A DNA stretch of 64,000 bases from Acidobacteriota bacterium (GCA_030066195.1 JASJCB010000007.1:1-64000); one strand, 5' to 3'; counted from the first letter of the stretch, positions 1 through 10,235 are shown. Notes: generated by a model from the sequence alone, not told the origin. Made by a program: numbers and translations.

Positions 1-3000
1 TCGGGTTTGCCGCGCAGGTCGTTGCGCATGACGAGCGTATTGACAAAGAAGCCGACCAGGGGCTCGATCTCCGAGCGGTTGCGGTTGGCCACCGGCGAAC
101 CGAGGCAGACCTCATCCTGGCCGCTGTAGCGATGCAGGAGCACGGCGAAGACAGCCTCGAGCACCATGAACAGGGTAGCGCCGTGCTCGCGGGCCAAACC
201 TTTGGCGGCATCGGTAAGGCGCGGGTCGATGTGGAAGCCGACCTTGGCGCCGCGGTAGGTTTGCAGCCTGGGCCGGGGCCGGTCCCAGGGCAGTTCGAGC
301 AAGGCAGGGCTGCCCTCCAGGTGGTCGACCCAGTAGCGCAACTGGCTTTCGCGCACGTCGCCGTCCAGGTTCCGTCGTTGCCAGGCCGCGAAATCCGCGT
401 ACTGAATGGCAAGCGGCTCCAGGCTTGGGACGCCGCCGAGAACGCGTTGCTCGTAACAGCGCGAGATCTCGCGGATGATGAGCCCGATCGACCAGCCGTC
501 GGAGATGATGTGGTGCTTGGTGACCACCAGCACGTGCGCGTCGGCGGCCAGGCGCAGGAGACTGAAGCGTACCAGTGGACCTTCGTCAAGCAGGAAGGGG
601 CGCTGCACCTCGCGGTCGATAAGGTGCTCGGCCGCATCGGTCCGTCCCTCCTCGGGCAGACGCGAGAAATCGAAGACCGCAAGCGGTACCCCTAGCTCGG
701 TTGTGATGACCTGGTGCGGCTTGCCCTCGCGCGCCGGGAAGGTAGTGCGCAAAACCTCGTGACGCTCGACCAGGTAGGTAATCGCGTCCTGCAACGCGGC
801 GACATCGAGGAGTCCGTGCAAAGCCAACGCCTCTTTCATATTGTAGGTGGCGGAAGGACCTTCGAACTGGTCCAGGAACCAGAGCCGCTGCTGGGCAAAC
901 GAGAGCGGCAGGTCGCCGTCGCGGGGTTGGGGGGTGACCGGCGGCAACTGGGCCTCGGGCTCGTGAGAATCGACCAGGCGGCCCAGGGCGGCGAGCGTGG
1001 GGTTCTCGAAGAGCGCCTTGAGCGGAAGCTGAATGCTGAAGCGTTCGCGCAACCGGGAATTGACGCGTGTGGCCAGGAGCGAGTCGCCGCCCAGTTCGAA
1101 GAAGTTGGTGAAGGCGCCGGCATCGGTAACACCGAGCACCTGACGCCAGATGACGGCCAACTCCCGCTCTGTTTCGGTGCGGGGCGCGACCCAATCCTCA
1201 TCCTCGCGCACCTCCCCCGTGGCCGGCGCGTAGAGCACCTGGCCCGGGGGCGGTGCGGCGCCCGCCGGACGGGCGTGCTTCGGCGGATCGATCCAGTACC
1301 GCTTGCGCTGGAAGGGGTAGGTGGGCAGGGGCACGCGGCGGCGGCGCGCATCGACGTGGAAGGCGGTCCAGTCGGGTTCGACGCCCGCCAGCCACAGCTT
1401 ACCGATTGCTTCGAGCAGGACGGTGCGGGCGTCGCGGGCGTCATTGGGATGGCGCATGGCCGACTGGGCCAGGTGGGCGCGCCGATAAGCGGGATGGCGT
1501 CGGGCCAGGGTGGTCAGGCTGGTGCCCGGACCCAGCTCCAAGAGGACGCGGTGCGGTTCGGCAAGCAGCGTCTCCAGACCGGCGCCGAAACGCACGGTGC
1601 GGCGCAGATGCCGCGCCCAATACCCCGGGTCCGTCGCTTCCTCGGCGGTGATCCAGGTCCCGGTGACATTGGAGACAAAGCGGCGCCGCGGCGCCTGCGG
1701 CCCGAGACGAGCAACGAATTCGGCAAAACGGTCGAGGATGGGGTCCAACAGGTGGGAATGGGCGGGTACGTCGATGTGCAGGCGGCGCGCGTCCACATCG
1801 CGGGCGGCGAGCCGCTCCTCCAGGCGCCCAACAGCCTCGGGCGTGCCGGAGACGGCGCAGTTGTGGGGGCCGTTGACGATCGCAAGCGAGAGGCTGTCGT
1901 CAAGTAGGGGGACGAGTTCGGCCTCGGGCAGGGCAACGCTGAGCATGGCGCCGGTAGGCACCTGTTCGAAAAGTTGGCCGCGGAAGACCACCAGGGAGAG
2001 GGCATCCTCCAGGCTGAAGACGTCCGCCAGGCAGGCCGCCACGTACTCGCCCAGACTGTGGCCGATCATGGCATCGGGCCGGATGCCCCGGGAGAGCAGC
2101 AATTGAGCCGTGGCATAGCTGGTGGTGAAGATGGCGGGCAGGCTGAGCGAGATCCGGCGCAGTTCAACCGCGGCGGCTTCCTCGTCGCCCGGCTCGGGGA
2201 AGAGCAGCCGGCGCGGGTCGCGTCCCAACTGAGGAATCAGGATCCGGGCACAACGGTCGACGCTGTCCCGGAAGGTTGGGAAACGTTGGTACAGTTCGCG
2301 GCCCATACCGGGATACTGTACGGCGCCGCCCGGGAAGAGGAAGGCTACAGGCGGGTTCTCGGAAGCGGTGCGGCTGAAGACCCGCTCCGGGTCGCATGCA
2401 AGCAGGGCGTGGGCGGCTTCCTCACGGTCGGCAGCGATCAGCATGCGGCGCCGGCTGAGGGGTTTGCGGCCCACTTGCAGGCTGTAGGCGACATCGGCCA
2501 GGTTCTGTTCGGGGGTTTCGGCAAGGTGATCGGCCAGCCGCTCGGTTGCCTGCTCCAGCGCGTCGGGTTGCGCCGCGGAAAGGAGCACCAGGGCCGGCCC
2601 GTCCAGTCCGTCGGAGGGCGGCAGCGGCGGCGCTTCCTCGAGCACCAGGTGGGCGTTGGTGCCGCCGATGCCGAAGGAGCTGACACCGGCCCGGCGCGGA
2701 CCCTCGCTCTGCCAGTCGAGCAACTGATCGTTGACTCGGAAGGGGCTCGTTTCCAGGCCGGATTTGGGATTGGGTTCGCGGAAATGAACGGTGGGCGGTA
2801 ACGCGCGATTCGACAGTGCAAGCACGCACTTGAGGAGTCCGGCCACGCCGGCAGCGGTGTCCAAGTGTCCCATGTTGCTCTTGACCGAACCCAGCACCCG
2901 GCCGCCGGCCTCTGTGCCGGCGAAGACCTGTTGGAGCGCGGCTACCTCGATGGGGTCGCCCAGTTCGGTGGCGGTGCCGTGGCCTTCGATGAAGCCGATA

Positions 3001-6000
3001 CTCTCGGGCGTGACCTCCGCGTTGTGGAGCGCGGCGCGGATGACCTCGATCTGGCCCTCGATGCTGGGTGCGGTATAACTGATCTTGGCGTTACCGTCGT
3101 TGTTGGTGGCGCTGCCGCGAATGACGGCATGGACGGTATCGCCGTCCGCCAGCGCCCGCGCCAATGGTTTGAGCAGGACAGCGCCGGCGCCGCTGCCGAA
3201 GATGGAACCGCCGGCGTCCGCGTCAAAGGCCCGGCAATGACCGTCCGGCGAGGCGATCATGCCTTCCTTATAATGATAGCCGTCGATATGGGGCACGCGC
3301 ACGGAGGCGGCTCCGGCCAGCGCCATGTCGCAGCGACCCGTGAGCAGGGCTTGAACGGCCACATCGACAGCGACCAACGAGGTGGAGCAACCTGTCTGCA
3401 CACTGACGCCCGGGCCCTTGAGGTCGAGTTTGTAGGCGGTGCGCGAGGGCAGGAAGTCCTTATCCCCGGCGATCATGATTTGGAAGTCGTCAGCGCCGAG
3501 CGCCCCACCGTGGGGGTAGAGGTTGTTGAGCAGGTAGGTGTTCATGCCGCTGCCGGCAAAGACGCCGACCCGGTAACGGGGATCGCCGCCGCGATAGGCG
3601 GCGGACTCCATGGCTTCCCAGGCGCATTCCAGGAAGAGACGGTGCTGGGGGTCCAGCCAGGCGGCCTCGCGTGGACTGTAGCCGAACAGGTCGGCGTCGA
3701 AGCCTTCGATATCGCTGAGCACGGGCGAAGCCTTGACAAAGCTGGGATCGGCCAGTTGCTCGGGTGGAACACCTGCCGCGAGCAGTTCTTCATCACTGAA
3801 GAAGGTAATCGTTTCCCGCCCCTCGCGCAGCACGTCCCAAAAAGCGCGAGGGCCGTCGGCGCCGGGGAAGCGGCAGGCGAGACCGATGACGGCCACGGCG
3901 TGATCGGGAAAGTCGACGGGCGCGACGGTGCGGGCCTTGACGACGGGCGCCGCCGTTTCCGCTTGCGGCTCGGCCAACAGCCCGGCCAGCGCGCTGATGG
4001 TGGGATAGCGGAAGAGGTCGACCATCGAGATCTCGCGTTTGAAGGCTTTGGTCAGCGAGGCATGTACGCGAGTGAGCAAGAGGCTGTGCCCGCCCAGCTC
4101 GAAGAAGCTGTCGTGGATACCGACCTGGTCACGGCCCAGCACCTCGCCCCAGATCTCGGCAATCCGGCGCTCGACCTCGGTGCGCGGCGGCGCCACCGGA
4201 CCGTCAGAGGACGCGGACTTGCCGGTCTCGGCCTGTTTCAGTGCGGTGCGGTCGATTTTACCGGCGCTGTTCAGCGGCATGTGGGGCAGGGCAATGAAGC
4301 GCGCCGGGATCATGTGCGGCGGCAGCGATTGGCGCAGGCCCTCGCGTAGCCGGGCCTCGTCGGGGGTCTCATCGCCCGCCACAAAAAAGGCAATCAGTTG
4401 GGGCTGACCGCCCGGGGTGTTGCGAATCACGGCGGCGGCACGCGCCACACCCGGCAGAAGGGATAGGGCGTGCTCTATTTCGGGCAGTTCGATACGGTGG
4501 CCGCGCAGCTTGATCTGGTGGTCGACGCGGCCCAGGAATTCGATGCGGCCGTCGGCCCGGTAGCGGCAGCGGTCGCCGGTAAGATAGAAGCGAGCGCCGG
4601 GCTCGGCATGGGGCAGCCGGCCGCCGGGTCCGCCGTCGAAGGGGACGAAGCGCTCAGCGGTCAGTCCGGGCCGGCGCAGATATCCGCGAGTCACCCCGCA
4701 ACCGCCGATCAACAACTCGCCCGGCCGGCCCTCGGGCACGGGTTGCAGATAAGCGTCGACAATATAGGCCTGCTGGCCCGCGAGCGGTCTGCCGATGAGG
4801 ACGCGGTCGTCCAGAATCTGGCTGGTGGACCAGATGGTGGTCTCGGTAGGTCCGTACATGTTGTGGATCGCCGCCGGCGTCAGTGCGCGTAATTCGTCGA
4901 GCAGCGGTTGCGGCAATGCCTCCCCGCCCAGCAACAGGTGACGCAGCCCGCCCAAACCGGCACGGACGCGGGCATCGCTCAACAACAAGCGGACCATGGA
5001 CGGGGTGCACTGTAGGTGGGTTACACCGTGCTCCGTCAGTTGTGCGGCCAGTGACGTATCCTTGGGCGCCTCGTCGCCGGCGGGGTTGGCCTGGCGGCGA
5101 AGTATTGCCAACTGCTCCAAGCCCGCCATGGTGTCGTTGTAATCCAGCCCGAAATCGATCAGGCAGGCGACCTCATCCACATCCAGCAGCTTGAGCCGCT
5201 CGACCGTGGCCAGGCAGAGTTCCGGTGTGCCGAATAGAGCGCTGCTTTCGAAAAAGCGGTCGAAGGAGCCTGCCAGCAATTGCTCGCGCATCTCCTCGGT
5301 GAAGCTCGGATCATCGGGATCGAGCCCGTGCTGACGCGCCAGGCCCTTCATCAGCCCGAACGAACTGCGCAGGTATTGGGTGAAAGGCTCGCGCACCTTT
5401 TCGCGCACGGTTTCCAGATCGTCGCCCACGAAGGTGTGCAGCATCAGCGTGACGTGGCCGCGACCCGCACCGCGGTAGGCGGCTCGGTATGCGGCAATGC
5501 GCTCGCTCAGGTCGTCGGGGTCCTGGCCCAGCAGGTGGGTGAGCACGGAGGCGCCGATGCGGCCCGCGGTCTTGAAGGTCTCGATATTGCCCGCCGTGGT
5601 CAGCCACACGGGCAGTTCGGGCTGGCGTGGGCGCGGCAGAATCTTGACCGATACCATCTCGCCGTTGCCGTTTTCCATGGTGACCGGCTCACCGCGCCAC
5701 AGGTCGCGGACCCGTTCCAGTTCGCGGTAGAGGACTTCCTTGTTGTTTTTGTAGTTGGCGGGCTGGAAGATGAAGTCGTCGGCGTTCCAGCCGGAGGCAA
5801 AGGCGATGTCAACGCGGCCGCCCGAGAGGTTGTCGACCACCGACCAATCCTCGGTGGCGCGTACGGGGTTGTGCAGGGGCAGGACCAGGCTGCCCGCGCG
5901 AATGCGCACGCGCCTGGTGACGGCCGCAACCGCGGCGCCGGTGACGGACGGGTTGGGGTAGAGACCGCCGAAATTGTGGAAGTGGCGCTCGGGTGTCCAG

Positions 6001-9000
6001 ACCGCGGAGAAACCGTGCTCGTCGGCGAAGCGCGCACCCTCCATGAGCAGGCGGTACTTCTCGTCGGGGTCGCCGCGATCCTCGCCGTCGGCAAAATAGA
6101 ACAGGCTGAAGGCCATGGGCCGTTGCGAAACTTGGGCCCTACCGCCGAAGATGCCGCCCTCGTCGACGGACTGGATGACGACGCGGAAACCGCGGGTGAG
6201 GGTGAAGAGTAGTTCCAGAACGGAGATGTCGAAGGTGGCTCGGGTGACGGCCAACCAGGTGCCGCCTGCTTTGTCCTCGCCCAGGACGCGGTCCATAGCC
6301 GTGAAGAAGCGGCTGACCGTCGCGTGAGGGACGCCGACCGCCTTGGGCTTGCCGGTGGAGCCGGAAGTGTAGATGGCATAGGCCAGGTTTTCCGGCGTGG
6401 GCGAGCAAAGCCGGCCCGGTTGCTGATCGGCGGGCTCGTCGACCCGAACGGCGCGGTCGCCGAAGCGCCCGGCGGTAGTGCGATCGCAGACGACCAGATC
6501 GATGCGCGAATCTTCCAAGATGACCGCGAGGCGTTGGTCGGGGTAGTCGGCCGCCATGGGCACATAGGCGGCTCCGGCGGAAAGTATGCCCAGCAAGGCT
6601 GCCGGCAGGTTGTCACCGCGTTCCAGGCAGACACCCACGGCAACCTCGGGTCCCGCGCCCAGGGTAGTCAACCGGTGGGCCAGAGCTTGTGCTCGTTCCC
6701 ACAACTCGGCGTAGGTGAGGACGGTCTCTTGAAAGATCACGGCTTCCCTTTCGGGTGTCGTGGCGACCTGGCGCGCGATCTGTTCGTGGAGGCAGGCGGG
6801 GGCCGGCATGGTCGTTACCGGGTTCCATGTGTCCAACAGCCGGCGGCGTTCTTCCTCGTCCAAAAGGTTCAACTGAACCAGGGGCCGATCCGGCTCGGCC
6901 AGCGCCGCGGTCAGCAGGTTGTGCAGGCCGCGTCCCAGGCGCGCCGCCGTAGCGGCCGAGAACAGCGAGGTGTTGTACTCGAAGCGACCGATCAGCCCGG
7001 TGCGCGTCTCCGCCATCAGCAGGCTCAGCTCGAAAGGGCTGTGGTGCAGGGCCAGATCACGGGCCGACAGGCTCAAGGGACCCAGGTTCATGCGCGTATC
7101 GGCATGACCCAGCCCCAGCGCACCCGCATCCGGCTGATAAGGCGAGGACAGATAGGTGAACATCACCTGGAATATGGGCGCGCGGTTGCTCTCGCGGGCA
7201 TGGGGGATCTGTTCGACCAGTACTTGGAAGGGCAGGGCCGCGTGGGCCATGGCGACGCGGGTATGCGCGGCGGTTTTGGCCAGGAAATCGGCGAACGACA
7301 AGCCGGGATGCAGCCGGGAGCGCAGGACAATGGGGTTGACCAGATAACCGACGGTCTGTTCCAGGCTGCTGTCGTGGCGGCCGCCCGTCGGAGTACCCAG
7401 CAGCAGTTCGTCCTGGCCGCCGGCACGGTGCAGCAGAGCGGCAAACCCGGCCAGCAGTATATTGAACGGGGTCACGCGGTAACGAGCCGCGGCCCGACGA
7501 AGCGCCTCGGCCGGTTCAGCATCCAGCAAGAAGAGGTGGGTGTCAACGGCATCGTCCAACACGGCGGGTCGGGGCCGGTCGGTGGGCAGTTCCAAAAGCG
7601 GCAGGTCACCGGCCAGAGCCTTGCGCCACCAGGCCAACTCGCGCTCACCGCGGGGGCTCGCCAGGAAGGCTGTTTCGCGGGCCACCTGATGATAAAACCC
7701 GAGGCCGGGTTGGGGCAGCGCTTGCTCGGGGTGCTCGTAGAGCAGGCCCCATTCGCGCATCAAAACCACCAATGACCAGAAATCGGTAATGATGTGGTGG
7801 GCGTGGATCACCAGGGTGGCGGCAGGGCCTCGTTGTACCAGGAATGCCTGAACCAGCGGACCGGCGGCCAGGTCGAATGGCTCGGCCGCCCGCGCCGTAA
7901 GGTAATCCGTCAGCGCGGCCTCGTCCCAGTCTGTACCGTCGATGTGCTCCAGGCGAGGCAGGCATTTGGAATCGATCCGCTGCACGGGCTCGCCGTCCGG
8001 GCTCGCAATGACCGTCGCCAGCACCGGGTGGCGCGCCGCCAGCAGATCGAAGGTGCGGGCCAGGCGGGCGCTGTCGAACGGCGCTTGGATATCGACCGCA
8101 AACGAAATGGCGTAGGCCGTACTGCCCGGGTTCATCTGCTCGTAGAACCAGAGTGCGCGCTGATTGGCGGAGAGGGGCAACTGTTCGGGCAACTTCCCTT
8201 CGGGCAGCGCGGTTTCCCCGGCGCCGGCGGTACATAATTCGGCCAGTTGGGCGAGGGTCGTACCGTCCAGCAGGTGAGCGGCCGTCAGTTGAGCGCCCAT
8301 CTCCCGCTCCAGCCGGTGTTGCAGGCGTAGCGCGCTCATCGAGTCGGGGCCGTAACTGTTGAGCGGCTGATCGCGCTCGGGTTGACCGTGGGGCAGGCCC
8401 AGTTCGGCCGCGATGATACGGACTAACTCGCGCTCTGTCGGCGTCAGGGCGGGAGCTGCCGCGGCTGCCTTTTTCGGCGCTTTCGCACGGCTTTTCAGGG
8501 CTTCCAAACGCCCTTCGACCAGATCCTCGCGGCAGACGCCGCGGCGGATCTTGCCGCTCGACGTCTTGGGAATGCGGCCCGGTTTGACCAGGACCAGGCG
8601 GTCAAGACTCAGGGCAAAGTCTCGCGAGAGCGCGGACCGGGCCGCGGCTTCGACTTCGGCCGTATCCAGGCGACGGATCGCGGTACGGGCGACCTCGTGC
8701 ACCATCACGAACTGCCCGTCCTCAGTGGTGAAGGCGGCAGCGGCCTGGCCGTGCAGGGCGACATGGCTCTCGCTGACCACCTGCTCCAGATCTTGGGGGA
8801 AGTAGTTACGGCCGCGGATGATGAGCATTTCCTTGAGGCGGCCGCTGATGTAGAGATGATCCTCGTGCAGGAAGCCCAGATCGCCCGTGCGCAGGAAACG
8901 ACCACGTTCATCCCGGTCGACGAAAAAGGTTTCGTTCAGGTCGGGCCGTTGCCAGTAGCCGCCGGTGACATTGGGGCCCGCAAGCTGGATCTCCCCGATC

Positions 9001-10208
9001 CGGCCCGGGGACAGGGGAGCACCTGTCTCCGTATCCGCGATGACCAGATCCATCTCCTCCATGAGAGAGCCGCAGGAAACGAGCGGCCGGCCCTCTTCGT
9101 GAGGCTCGGCCCGACGGGCAGTCAGGGCGTCCTCGTCAAAATGGTCCACACGCGGCGCCACGCCGCCGGCGCCGCCGGATACGAGGAGCGTGGTTTCGGC
9201 CATGCCGTAACAGGGATAGGCCGCCTCGGCCCGAAAGCCGTGGGGGGCAAAGGTCTCGGCAAAGTGCGCAAGAGTGCTCGCGCGCACCGGTTCGGCGCCG
9301 TTGAAAGCCAGGCGCCAACTGCTCAGGTCAAGCGTTTCCAGATGCTCCGGCCGGACCGAGCGGCAACAGAGGTCGTAGGCGAAGTTGGGGCCGCCGCTGA
9401 CCGTCACGCGGAAGCGGCTGACAGCCTCCAGCCAGAACATGGGCTCGCGGATGAAGGTTGCCGGGGCGGTCAGATAGGCCGGTACGGCCTGGTAGAGCGA
9501 ACCCAGCACCGTCCCGATCAAACCCATGTCGTGGTAGACAGGCAACCAACTGAAGCAGACGTCCTCCGGCGTGGTCCGGAAAGAGCGCGCGATCTGCACC
9601 TGGTTGGCCAGCAGGTTACCGTGGGTGATGATCACCCCCTTCGGGTCGCCCGTGGAGCCCGAGGTGTATTGCAGGAAAGCGATATCGGTGCTCGCGGGCA
9701 CCGAGGGTTGCCAATCGGATTCGCCCGCGGACAGATCCGCCAGGTCATGGACCGGAATCGGGTCCAGGTCACCGCTGCCGTCCAGCAAGCTTTGCAACGT
9801 CGGCAGCAGGGTGTCACAGGTCAGTACCAACGATGCGCCGCAATTGGCCGCGGCGGAGGCCGCCCGCCAGATCCGACGACCCTTACCGGGCGGATACACC
9901 GGCACTGCCACGCGACCGGCGTAGAGACAGCCCACGAAGGCCGTGACAAAGTCCAGGCCCGGTGGAAAGGCCAGTACGACCCGATCACCCGGTCTCGTGA
10001 GGGTTTCCAGAGAACGGCCCAGGCAGCAGGCGCGAGCGTGCAGCGCGCCGAAGGTCAGCAACCGGCGCGAGCCTGTTTCCTCCAGGACCGCATTATCCAG
10101 GAAAATCAAGGCTTCGCGCTCCGGGTGGATGTCCGCGCGGGCGCACAGAATAGAAACCAGGCTGTCTGCCTTCAACTCGGAGGCAGTTGGAACGAGGGAG
10201 ACTGTCAA
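1..10208 (-). CDS. Hybrid lipopeptide NRPS/PKS, 3' end beyond the left edge
   Basis: One uninterrupted frame of 3402 codons with no stop before the left edge. Domains in order, approximate residues: fatty acyl-AMP ligase 15-565 (YTSGSTGDPKG, YGMAETT, GRLKEMLIIRGRNYFPQD); ACP 580-660 (Ser 623 in GPDSM); condensation 675-1115 (HHIITDFWS); adenylation 1130-1990, split by a luciferase-like monooxygenase at 1360-1700; PCP 2000-2075 (Ser 2042 in GGHSL); ketosynthase 2095-2525 (Cys 2274 in TGCSTSL, then EGHGTA and NMGHL); acyltransferase 2615-2915 (Ser 2718 in GHSLGEY); ACP 3000-3075 (Ser 3043); condensation from 3090 (HHIISDGWS). Adenylation pocket residues read D-I-L-Q-L-G-M-I-W, close to published glycine codes. 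It should load a fatty acid, add glycine, extend once with probably malonyl (no KR, DH or ER), then condense with another amino acid. The TTG start at 10208 has AGGG six bases upstream and lies 27 bp after the oxygenase gene. Confidence 0.93.
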   Translation of the reverse strand, partial: MTVSLVPTASELKADSLVSILCARADIHPEREALIFLDNAVLEETGSRRLLTFGALHARACCLGRSLETLTRPGDRVVLAFPPGLDFVTAFVGCLYAGRVAVPVYPPGKGRRIWRAASAAANCGASLVLTCDTLLPTLQSLLDGSGDLDPIPVHDLADLSAGESDWQPSVPASTDIAFLQYTSGSTGDPKGVIITHGNLLANQVQIARSFRTTPEDVCFSWLPVYHDMGLIGTVLGSLYQAVPAYLTAPATFIREPMFWLEAVSRFRVTVSGGPNFAYDLCCRSVRPEHLETLDLSSWRLAFNGAEPVRASTLAHFAETFAPHGFRAEAAYPCYGMAETTLLVSGGAGGVAPRVDHFDEDALTARRAEPHEEGRPLVSCGSLMEEMDLVIADTETGAPLSPGRIGEIQLAGPNVTGGYWQRPDLNETFFVDRDERGRFLRTGDLGFLHEDHLYISGRLKEMLIIRGRNYFPQDLEQVVSESHVALHGQAAAAFTTEDGQFVMVHEVARTAIRRLDTAEVEAAARSALSRDFALSLDRLVLVKPGRIPKTSSGKIRRGVCREDLVEGRLEALKSRAKAPKKAAAAAPALTPTERELVRIIAAELGLPHGQPERDQPLNSYGPDSMSALRLQHRLEREMGAQLTAAHLLDGTTLAQLAELCTAGAGETALPEGKLPEQLPLSANQRALWFYEQMNPGSTAYAISFAVDIQAPFDSARLARTFDLLAARHPVLATVIASPDGEPVQRIDSKCLPRLEHIDGTDWDEAALTDYLTARAAEPFDLAAGPLVQAFLVQRGPAATLVIHAHHIITDFWSLVVLMREWGLLYEHPEQALPQPGLGFYHQVARETAFLASPRGERELAWWRKALAGDLPLLELPTDRPRPAVLDDAVDTHLFLLDAEPAEALRRAAARYRVTPFNILLAGFAALLHRAGGQDELLLGTPTGGRHDSSLEQTVGYLVNPIVLRSRLHPGLSFADFLAKTAAHTRVAMAHAALPFQVLVEQIPHARESNRAPIFQVMFTYLSSPYQPDAGALGLGHADTRMNLGPLSLSARDLALHHSPFELSLLMAETRTGLIGRFEYNTSLFSAATAARLGRGLHNLLTAALAEPDRPLVQLNLLDEEERRRLLDTWNPVTTMPAPACLHEQIARQVATTPEREAVIFQETVLTYAELWERAQALAHRLTTLGAGPEVAVGVCLERGDNLPAALLGILSAGAAYVPMAADYPDQRLAVILEDSRIDLVVCDRTTAGRFGDRAVRVDEPADQQPGRLCSPTPENLAYAIYTSGSTGKPKAVGVPHATVSRFFTAMDRVLGEDKAGGTWLAVTRATFDISVLELLFTLTRGFRVVIQSVDEGGIFGGRAQVSQRPMAFSLFYFADGEDRGDPDEKYRLLMEGARFADEHGFSAVWTPERHFHNFGGLYPNPSVTGAAVAAVTRRVRIRAGSLVLPLHNPVRATEDWSVVDNLSGGRVDIAFASGWNADDFIFQPANYKNNKEVLYRELERVRDLWRGEPVTMENGNGEMVSVKILPRPRQPELPVWLTTAGNIETFKTAGRIGASVLTHLLGQDPDDLSERIAAYRAAYRGAGRGHVTLMLHTFVGDDLETVREKVREPFTQYLRSSFGLMKGLARQHGLDPDDPSFTEEMREQLLAGSFDRFFESSALFGTPELCLATVERLKLLDVDEVACLIDFGLDYNDTMAGLEQLAILRRQANPAGDEAPKDTSLAAQLTEHGVTHLQCTPSMVRLLLSDARVRAGLGGLRHLLLGGEALPQPLLDELRALTPAAIHNMYGPTETTIWSTSQILDDRVLIGRPLAGQQAYIVDAYLQPVPEGRPGELLIGGCGVTRGYLRRPGLTAERFVPFDGGPGGRLPHAEPGARFYLTGDRCRYRADGRIEFLGRVDHQIKLRGHRIELPEIEHALSLLPGVARAAAVIRNTPGGQPQLIAFFVAGDETPDEARLREGLRQSLPPHMIPARFIALPHMPLNSAGKIDRTALKQAETGKSASSDGPVAPPRTEVERRIAEIWGEVLGRDQVGIHDSFFELGGHSLLLTRVHASLTKAFKREISMVDLFRYPTISALAGLLAEPQAETAAPVVKARTVAPVDFPDHAVAVIGLACRFPGADGPRAFWDVLREGRETITFFSDEELLAAGVPPEQLADPSFVKASPVLSDIEGFDADLFGYSPREAAWLDPQHRLFLECAWEAMESAAYRGGDPRYRVGVFAGSGMNTYLLNNLYPHGGALGADDFQIMIAGDKDFLPSRTAYKLDLKGPGVSVQTGCSTSLVAVDVAVQALLTGRCDMALAGAASVRVPHIDGYHYKEGMIASPDGHCRAFDADAGGSIFGSGAGAVLLKPLARALADGDTVHAVIRGSATNNDGNAKISYTAPSIEGQIEVIRAALHNAEVTPESIGFIEGHGTATELGDPIEVAALQQVFAGTEAGGRVLGSVKSNMGHLDTAAGVAGLLKCVLALSNRALPPTVHFREPNPKSGLETSPFRVNDQLLDWQSEGPRRAGVSSFGIGGTNAHLVLEEAPPLPPSDGLDGPALVLLSAAQPDALEQATERLADHLAETPEQNLADVAYSLQVGRKPLSRRRMLIAADREEAAHALLACDPERVFSRTASENPPVAFLFPGGAVQYPGMGRELYQRFPTFRDSVDRCARILIPQLGRDPRRLLFPEPGDEEAAAVELRRISLSLPAIFTTSYATAQLLLSRGIRPDAMIGHSLGEYVAACLADVFSLEDALSLVVFRGQLFEQVPTGAMLSVALPEAELVPLLDDSLSLAIVNGPHNCAVSGTPEAVGRLEERLAARDVDARRLHIDVPAHSHLLDPILDRFAEFVARLGPQAPRRRFVSNVTGTWITAEEATDPGYWARHLRRTVRFGAGLETLLAEPHRVLLELGPGTSLTTLARRHPAYRRAHLAQSAMRHPNDARDARTVLLEAIGKLWLAGVEPDWTAFHVDARRRRVPLPTYPFQRKRYWIDPPKHARPAGAAPPPGQVLYAPATGEVREDEDWVAPRTETERELAVIWRQVLGVTDAGAFTNFFELGGDSLLATRVNSRLRERFSIQLPLKALFENPTLAALGRLVDSHEPEAQLPPVTPQPRDGDLPLSFAQQRLWFLDQFEGPSATYNMKEALALHGLLDVAALQDAITYLVERHEVLRTTFPAREGKPHQVITTELGVPLAVFDFSRLPEEGRTDAAEHLIDREVQRPFLLDEGPLVRFSLLRLAADAHVLVVTKHHIISDGWSIGLIIREISRCYEQRVLGGVPSLEPLAIQYADFAAWQRRNLDGDVRESQLRYWVDHLEGSPALLELPWDRPRPRLQTYRGAKVGFHIDPRLTDAAKGLAREHGATLFMVLEAVFAVLLHRYSGQDEVCLGSPVANRNRSEIEPLVGFFVNTLVMRNDLRGKP
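5111..6131 (-). other. Luciferase-like monooxygenase domain inserted in the adenylation domain
   Basis: Within the NRPS frame, about 340 residues interrupt the adenylation domain after core A4 (FDISVLELLF) and before A5 (NMYGPTETTIW). The insert starts near MAFSLFYFADGED and contains WTPERHFHNFGGLYPNPSV, GSLVLPLHNPVRATEDWSVV and SGGRVDIAFASGWNADDF. These are typical of the FMN-dependent luciferase-like family found in natural-product synthases (the MupA/Atu3671 group). From known family behaviour it should use reduced flavin and oxygen to oxidise the carrier-bound intermediate. Because the host domain looks glycine-specific, alpha-hydroxylation of glycine is the most direct guess. The frame is continuous on both sides, so this is a true insertion and not two genes. 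Confidence 0.88.
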
Positions 10209-10235
10209 AACACACCCTAAATCAAGTAAGCAAAG

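Noticed and set aside
5111-6131. The luciferase-like domain as a separate gene
   Set aside because: The frame is continuous on both sides and the two halves of one adenylation domain flank it, so it is an insertion in a single protein.
132-10220. Many plus-strand frames of 100-500 codons opposite the NRPS gene
   Set aside because: The minus-strand frame is continuous for 3402 codons with ordered catalytic domains; the plus frames are compositional shadows.
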